Shown here one piece after another: positions 54,761-60,000 of a DNA stretch of 60,000 nt. Positions within the stretch are counted from its first letter, which is position 1. Each line of letters starts with the position of its first letter. The notes under the pieces were generated by a model. The model did no database searches. It saw nothing but the letters and a program-made list of their open reading frames with translations, and was not told where the DNA came from. This DNA is from Mesostigma viride (taxonomy: Eukaryota; Streptophyta; Mesostigmatophyceae; Mesostigmatales; Mesostigmataceae), in NCBI GenBank assembly GCA_009746045.1, contig RPFO01000363.1, forward strand, positions 45,001 through 105,000, read 5' to 3'. Position numbers and translations under genes: made by a program.

Positions 54761-55500
54761 GGATGCAGTAAGGCAGCCCCATGGTCCAGTGGCAACAGAT
54801 AGGCTTGGAACTCATTTAGAGGCGCCGGTTTGGGAGAATATAATTGGCCTCTCCCTGAGCCTGAGGGGTTTTAGGGGCGTACCCAGGGTTCCAATTCACA
54901 ACCCCCACAATGGCTTAGGGAATCTGTACTTGCGACTTGTATAATACCAATGAGACCATCAGCATGCTCGACCATGGATTGGTTTGCATGGCCATCAGCT
55001 GTAAATAATATACTGGTCAGGCACTCATGCTCGACAACGAGCTGTCGACCGCCTCTTATAACCCGAAACCTCAGACCAAGTACATTCCCATGCAAAGCCT
55101 CACCACGACACGTCAAGGCCCAGGGAGCCATGTACTTGGCACATGCAGGGAGCCATGTACATGTCAGATCGCGTTTTCCGCGGACCGGCACTGAACGCAA
55201 ATGGTTTTCACCTTTGCGGCGTGCCAAATCAGAAAATGTCACAGGCACATGTCGTCAGGACGAACACCACTGCTTTACACACCATGGCCTCGCTGAGCTA
55301 GAAAGCAAATCAGCGATGCAAGGCGGGATATCATGGTGAGCATCAATGCTGCACACACCTAAACAGATCGATGGCCTTGAATGCTCAAGACTTGTAAGGC
55401 TCAGCTGGCTGCTCTGGTGTATGGAGACAGCACCGCACACTCGCAGGTACATTTTCGGTCCATGCTTAGCCCCTGGCTGCCTGAACTATACTAGCTAGGT
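54761..55500. other. No gene seen
   Basis: Short open frames on both strands without codon or family support. A duplicated agggagccatgtac (about 55128 and 55148) is the only structure noticed. Confidence 0.35.
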
Positions 55501-55580
55501 TGTGATGACGAAAATGGCTGACGAAAATGGCTGACGAAAATGGCTGACGAAAATGGCTGACGGCGGTATGGCTGACGGCG
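55500..55580. repeat. 15-bp tandem repeat, about five copies
   Basis: The unit atggctgacgaaa repeats four times, then atggctgacggcg twice. It lies just upstream of the L1-type ORF1 region and may be part of that element's 5' region. Confidence 0.85.
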
Positions 55581-55689
55581 GAGCTCAGATCTTTTGCGTC
55601 TGAGCCCCAAATTCGGTCAGACCACTTGCATTCGATGCGTTTTTTTCAGACGCACACGCCAGTATAATCGGTTACGGCTGAAACGCAGT

Positions 55690-57366
55690 ATATTGCCAAA
55701 GTTACTCACGTGACAAGCAGCTATCAGACGACCCCAAAAGCAAAACGGGTTTTGGAAAAGGAGCTTGCCGGCTCCCAGCCCAACCCACTCGCCATCGTCC
55801 TGGCCCAGCCTTCTGGGCCCGCCAACCCACCGCCAGCAAATTCCCCATCGCCAAGCGCCTCGCCAGAGCCCAAGAAACCCTGTCACGAACACAAATCGCG
55901 AAAGTACCTACCGATTACGACCGCTTTTCTTTCCTTCGCTGGCTGCAACTGACCAGGGAATAATGCGCCGAAATAGTGCATTTCTTAGCCCAGGAACGCA
56001 AGCTCGTTGGGCCCTATACGCCCATCCCCGCCGACAAGGTGGAGGAGTTCCTCTCCACGCCAGTGACCGCCACTCTCCGCCTCGCTATCCTGTCCAGCTA
56101 ACGGAAGCCGACATCACAAGCAAGCTCCGCAACCTAGCCCGGCCTGCGCAGCCAGCTGCCACATCGGCTCCCTCCCGGCCCCTGCAAGGATGACACCCGA
56201 GCAATTAATGCTGGAGGAGCACGTGACCTGGCCGTTGGCCGAGAAGCTGACCTCGCTGAACACGACGCTCAACACGGTGGAGGCCCGGGTCTCCAATGTG
56301 GAAACCAAGGTCGTCCACAAGCTCCAACCTGAGTGCACGGCGCTGCACACCGCGGCGCAGGCATCCGAGACACACGCTGCACTTGTCTCTCGCCTATTAA
56401 ACCAGGTGGAGGGCAAGTGCGGCGTGCTCATGAAGAAGCTTGAAGCCATCAACGCCCACACCGAGGCCCTGGCCTCACAGGTCCCGAAGATTCATTCATT
56501 CATTCATTCATTAAACACGTGCTCCCGTTGGGGAGTCACGGAGCACCGAAGTGATTTTAATCCCTGTGCTTGCACTACAGGAGAAAGGGCAGAGACCCCC
56601 AGTCTCCTTCATGCCAAAGGCATGCCACAGCTGCATTCGGGCGCGCCAGCTTAAAGGACAGGCTAACGATCCGGCAAACTAGCTGTGGGTGCAATAAGAC
56701 CCCTGTAAGCGTGGCATAACAAGTAGCGTGGGCAAAGTCCCGAAGATAGCGGAGCAGACGGCCACCATCGCATCCCAGCCACCCCGGCTGGATGCTGGTG
56801 ACCTCCCGCCTCTCTCTTATGCGGACCTGCTGCGGACTGCGACCGCCTCCACCACCGATGCCATATCGCTACGAAACTCCAGGAGCTTGAAGACCTTTGC
56901 CAGGCACAACAAGTACGGCGGGAGGCCACCGACCGCGCCCGCCCGGCGCGACTGCCGGGTGGTGCTGCGTCACTTCCCCCAGAAGCCAGGTGAGACCTCA
57001 ACCTCCCTTGCCGACGAGCTTAAGGACCAGCTCCTTACCCTCATGGGCCTGGTAGGTGAGGTAGAACTGCGTGGGTACCACTGCCTTCCCCACTCACGGG
57101 ACAAGGCGGCTCCCCCACCAGTCCTGCTCACCTTCCCCTCCCGTGAGGACAAGCAGCGGTTCCTCTCTCGTCGCAAGCGGTTGCACGACCTCACCTGGAC
57201 GCTGGACGACGACCTGACCCCCGCTCAGCAGCAGCAGCGACGCGACCTGTGGCCGGAATACCTCAGCCACAAGCAGGACCCCCAGAAGCCCAAGGTGTAC
57301 TGGAGGGGCGGGGACCTGATGATCAACCACAAGATGTGGACGCCCCCATGCAGCGGGCTAGAATAG
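55690..57366 (+). pseudogene. L1-type LINE ORF1 interrupted by a SINE
   Basis: In the family ORF1p is an RNA-binding nucleic-acid chaperone. The 5' part (55710-56190) is degraded by stops and frameshifts. From 56190 an intact frame (MTPEQLMLEEHVTW) forms a coiled coil to LASQVPKI at 56491. A 245-bp SINE intervenes, and the frame resumes VPKIAEQTATIA at about 56738. An RRM-like strand CRVVLRHFPQ and then TLDDDLTPAQQQQRRDLWPE and YWRGGDLMINHKMW, the typical C-terminal domain, follow to the stop at 57364-57366. No ORF2 follows. Removing the insertion and one copy of the duplication restores a continuous frame. Confidence 0.82.
56481..56747 (-). mobile_element. 245-bp SINE with 11-bp target-site duplication
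   Basis: The insert 56492-56736 is flanked by gtcccgaagat at 56481-56491 and 56737-56747. On the minus strand it runs from ttgcccacgctacttgttat, through tattgcacccacag and gactgggggtctctgccctt, to a 3' hairpin (gtgctcc ... gggagcac) and a (TGAA)n tail. It is oriented opposite to its host ORF1. No clear A or B box was identified, so a tRNA origin is not shown. Confidence 0.88.
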
Positions 57367-57555
57367 CTTGCCTAATAGCCCTAGCTTGTATCCATTAGTA
57401 GTCACTGCCGCTATGCCGCAGCCATGCTTAGAATGTTTGCCTAGCGTTGCCAACATACCTAGTCACGTACCGCTCACGCACGGTACACAACCAGCCATAG
57501 CCTTAGCTTAGTCCTCGTACACAGCCATGCTACGTCCTGGCTATGATCAGATCAC

Positions 57556-57803
57556 TTGCCCACGCTCCTTGTTATTATGCCCTGCTCACATGGGTCTTAT
57601 TGCACCCACAGATTGCCGGATCGTTAGCGTGTCCGTTTAGCTAGCGTGCCCGAATGCAGCTGTGGCATGCCTTAGGCATGAAGAAGACTGGGGGTCTCTG
57701 CCCTTTCGAGATCCTGTTGTGCACACACAGGGCCGGATTAAAAGCACTTCGGTGCTCCGTGACTCCCCAACGGGAGCACGTGTTTAATTAATTAATTAAT
57801 TAA
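57556..57803 (+). mobile_element. SINE copy or LINE 3' end with (TTAA)n tail
   Basis: The same landmarks as the 56.5 kb SINE in forward orientation: ttgcccacgctcc, cttattgcacccacag, gactgggggtctctgccctt, hairpin gtgctccgtgactccccaac, then TTAATTAATTAATTAATTAA. It lies 190 bp after the ORF1 stop, so it may instead be the 3' end of that LINE, from which the SINE borrowed its tail. No target duplication was found. Confidence 0.75.
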
Positions 57804-58017
57804 AACTAGCTAGTTCACTAGGGGCCAGCACACCTAGCCAAAGCCAAGCGCCGAAAGGGACCCGGCCAGGCCGCATGTCCTGGGATCAGTAGTAGCATGG
57901 CAGACAGGTCCCATAGGGTAGAGAGCTTAGACTAGAGTTGGCTTGATGTTGTAGATAGATTAGACCGGTAGGATTGTGTGTCCCCATCCATCCATCCACT
58001 GGGGTTGATCGGGGAGT

Positions 58018-58097
58018 CATCCATCGGGGAGTCACGGAGCATCAATGCTCCGTGACTCCCCAACGGTCCCGAGCACGAGTCTTATTAATTAATTAAT
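58018..58097. repeat. Palindrome of two SINE 3' ends, 17-bp arms
   Basis: ggggagtcacggagcat (58026-58042) and its exact complement (58045-58061) are separated by 2 bp. A TTAATTAATTAA tail follows at about 58085. Two copies of the SINE 3' hairpin region thus meet head to head. Confidence 0.85.
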
Positions 58098-59495
58098 GGC
58101 AGACAAAACCCTCAGGCCGGCTCCAGGAGAAGCCTTTATATTCTCCTGGGCTATCGTGGGTTATCACTCATGCAACCTACCCCCACACCCGTCATCAGTC
58201 ATGGCCCGGCTGACTGCTCAGTCGTCTTGGATAGTCCGGATGACGCGGAGTTGCTATCTGCGACTCCAGACCTGGGCGAGTGAGACGCGCCACTTGCCTT
58301 CGCGGGCGAATCATCGAAGTATCCGCGTAGAAAAGAACCTCATCGGGTACTCCGAGGCATGCCTTCACTGCATGTTCACGCACTTACTTACTTATGGCAG
58401 ACATGGGCCTCTCAGTGATATGGAAAAAGATGCGCAGGATCGACAAGCTGGCTAATCATCTAGTAGTGGAGCTAGGCCAACACGCACCCTCCGGTAGAGA
58501 AGCTAGGCGGCCATACATGGCCGCATTCGTTCGGGGCCCTGCCCCCTATTTATAATTACTTAAGAAGCTATAATTAATAGCGGAACTGGTTCAGCGGAGT
58601 TTAGCATAGACTTCTTCTAACAAATTCGCAGTCACGTGTCTAATTAATTAATTGATTAATTCTTCTAACAAACTCGAGGGTTTATGCTTCGTGGCCGTCC
58701 CGGCCCAATGGGATGTCTAGCTGCGTGTTATAATTTATTAAACCGTCACATGCACCAACATCCCACCAAAATCTGCATGCATGCAACAGGGGCACCAGCA
58801 CATGCATAGCCAGATTGATGTTATCGATTCGACACGCACGACATGCTATGCGCGGTGCGTGTACCGCGTACCATGTATGTTGCGTGTAGTTAGCATTAAT
58901 TTACAAGTGCTAGGTATTTGCAGACCTGTAGCTAGGTAGCAAAAGTTAGTAGTACCCGCTGATACTGCAGCGCGCTAGGTGGCTTGCATGCCTTTGATAC
59001 TTATATCGGGCCGGCATGCAGCTGTAGGAAGACGGGTGTCTCTGCACCCCATTAACTGATATTGTGCATGACACGCAGGGATGTGCATAGCATGCATGCA
59101 CTAGAAGTGCTCGGCGTTCCCCCACGGGGCCGCGTGTAATCATTGCAGGTAACTTAAGTTTGCATTGTTGGTGATCGGAGTAAATATCAAATTTATGTCC
59201 ACGTTTTGTTGATCAAGTGGTATCAAAACATTGCGTGGCGTAGATTATCTTGGTTGTCTTGGTAAGCGTGGGAAAATTCTTGTAGACCCACATACATGCA
59301 ATAAACTTTGTACTGGCACGCCTCTGACAACAATAAATAGAAATAGAAAAATTGAAGAGACACACTCATGACAATGAGTGAAGGCTAGTCATGACTGCTT
59401 GAATGGCCAAGTGAATTGCAAACGTACCCCATACCATTACCGGCACTCCAAATGCATGAGGTAGCCAGCGCAAGCTCGTAAACCGCAATTCATAA
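58098..59495. other. No gene seen; SINE debris
   Basis: The only recognisable piece is gcagtcacgtgtctaattaa (about 58629), an end of the GTCACGTG repeat family. The rest is AT-richer unique sequence, probably including the 3' UTR region of the TLC gene. Confidence 0.4.
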
Positions 59496-59849
59496 TCACA
59501 CCGTCTTTGTCTTCTCCCTTGCTTGGAACTTTGCATACCCTTTCCACAACCCCCACGACCAGAAGAAGCCACCGACATTAATCGCAAAGCACATGGCGCT
59601 CATGACAGGCCCCTGCACTCGCATCTCGGGCCGCGCCTGCGTGAGCAGGTACCAGATGATGTGTGCACTCCACAGCGGGATGAACGCGCAGCGGAGAGAG
59701 ATGAACACCGCGGTGAACACGGGCGACAGCATCGCGTACGCGCGCGAGTAGCGCAGGTCCTTGGCCAGGTACCACATGTTCTGGAGCGGGTTGGTGATCT
59801 CGCCCAGCAGCGTGGCCAGGGCCGCGGTGGCACCACCCATGCCGGATGC
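59496..59849 (-). CDS. TLC-domain membrane protein, last exon (partial)
   Basis: The exon opens after the acceptor cacgccag and ends at a TGA (59496-59498), 117 codons. It reads LLGEITNPLQNMWYL, then hydrophobic segments AMLSPVFTAVFISLRCAFIP and AHIIWYLL, and MSAMCFAINVGGFFWSWGLW, ending KTKTV. The E-(I/L)-(T/S)-x-P-x-x-N signature followed by an Arg-containing helix is typical of TLC-domain proteins (TRAM/LAG1/CLN8 fold), which work in lipid synthesis or sensing in membranes. Earlier exons lie right of the window. It converges with the Tic22-like gene. Confidence 0.75.
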   Translation of the reverse strand, partial: ASGMGGATAALATLLGEITNPLQNMWYLAKDLRYSRAYAMLSPVFTAVFISLRCAFIPLWSAHIIWYLLTQARPEMRVQGPVMSAMCFAINVGGFFWSWGLWKGYAKFQAREKTKTV

Positions 59850-60000
59850 CTGGCGTGGAATGGTGGATGCCGGTGCGTGGGGGCAGAGGGGAATTGGGCA
59901 AAAAAAGACTGAAATCAAGGGTAGCCCAGCGATAGTAGGCGTACGCATCGTGTGGTAAGCTTCCTCTTCAGCTTTTAGCACTGCTACGAATGCCAAGTGA

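Overview
The window is nuclear DNA of a photosynthetic eukaryote, most probably a green alga. The evidence is GC-rich coding exons, GT-AG introns with G-rich donors (GTGCG, GTGAG, GTGGG), two genes that look plastid-related (a Tic22-like translocon protein and a GIY-YIG protein with a possible transit peptide), typical eukaryotic genes (AP-3 delta, ataxin-3, GT29 sialyltransferase, TLC protein), and heavy loads of non-LTR elements, SINEs, DNA transposons and very long microsatellites. Nothing looks bacterial. I recognised no tRNA gene, rRNA gene or CRISPR array.

Layout. 0-1.1 kb: a Copia gag-protease fragment arranged as a palindrome. 1.9-4.7 kb (+): two exons of AP-3 delta-adaptin, whose 5' part lies left of the window. 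5.2-7.2 kb: a nested set of inverted-repeat elements with TTAA flanks. 7.6-15.3 kb: a graveyard of SINE-like repeats, a non-LTR reverse transcriptase, L1-type ORF1 remnants, a 1.7 kb element with CTAG-ended terminal repeats, and a Penelope-like reverse transcriptase. 16.5-34.6 kb (-): one 18 kb gene of 14 small exons that encodes a 395-residue ataxin-3-like deubiquitinase with Josephin, UIM and C-terminal UBX domains. Its introns hold a 2.8 kb minisatellite, long G- or C-rich repeats, a mariner-type MITE and a 4 kb mobile unit with a recent inverted duplication. 35.5-36.4 kb (+): the intronless GIY-YIG gene. 37.9-46.4 kb (-): a five-exon, 1302-residue type II membrane protein that joins a LamG/concanavalin-like domain to a GT29 sialyltransferase. 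47.4-53.7 kb (+): a six-exon Tic22-like protein. 54.4-58.1 kb: SINEs and an L1-type ORF1 broken by a SINE. 59.5 kb to the end (-): the last exon of a TLC-domain protein.

Genes alternate in orientation. Ataxin-3/GIY-YIG and sialyltransferase/Tic22 are head-to-head pairs about 0.9 kb apart; the other neighbours converge. The gene set has no shared pathway: protein quality control, Golgi and vesicle work, plastid import and membrane lipid. Exon models were built by hand from splice signals, unbroken reading phase and family resemblance. For ataxin-3, the sialyltransferase and the Tic22-like gene the summed exons are an exact multiple of three with no internal stop. No search or alignment program was run.
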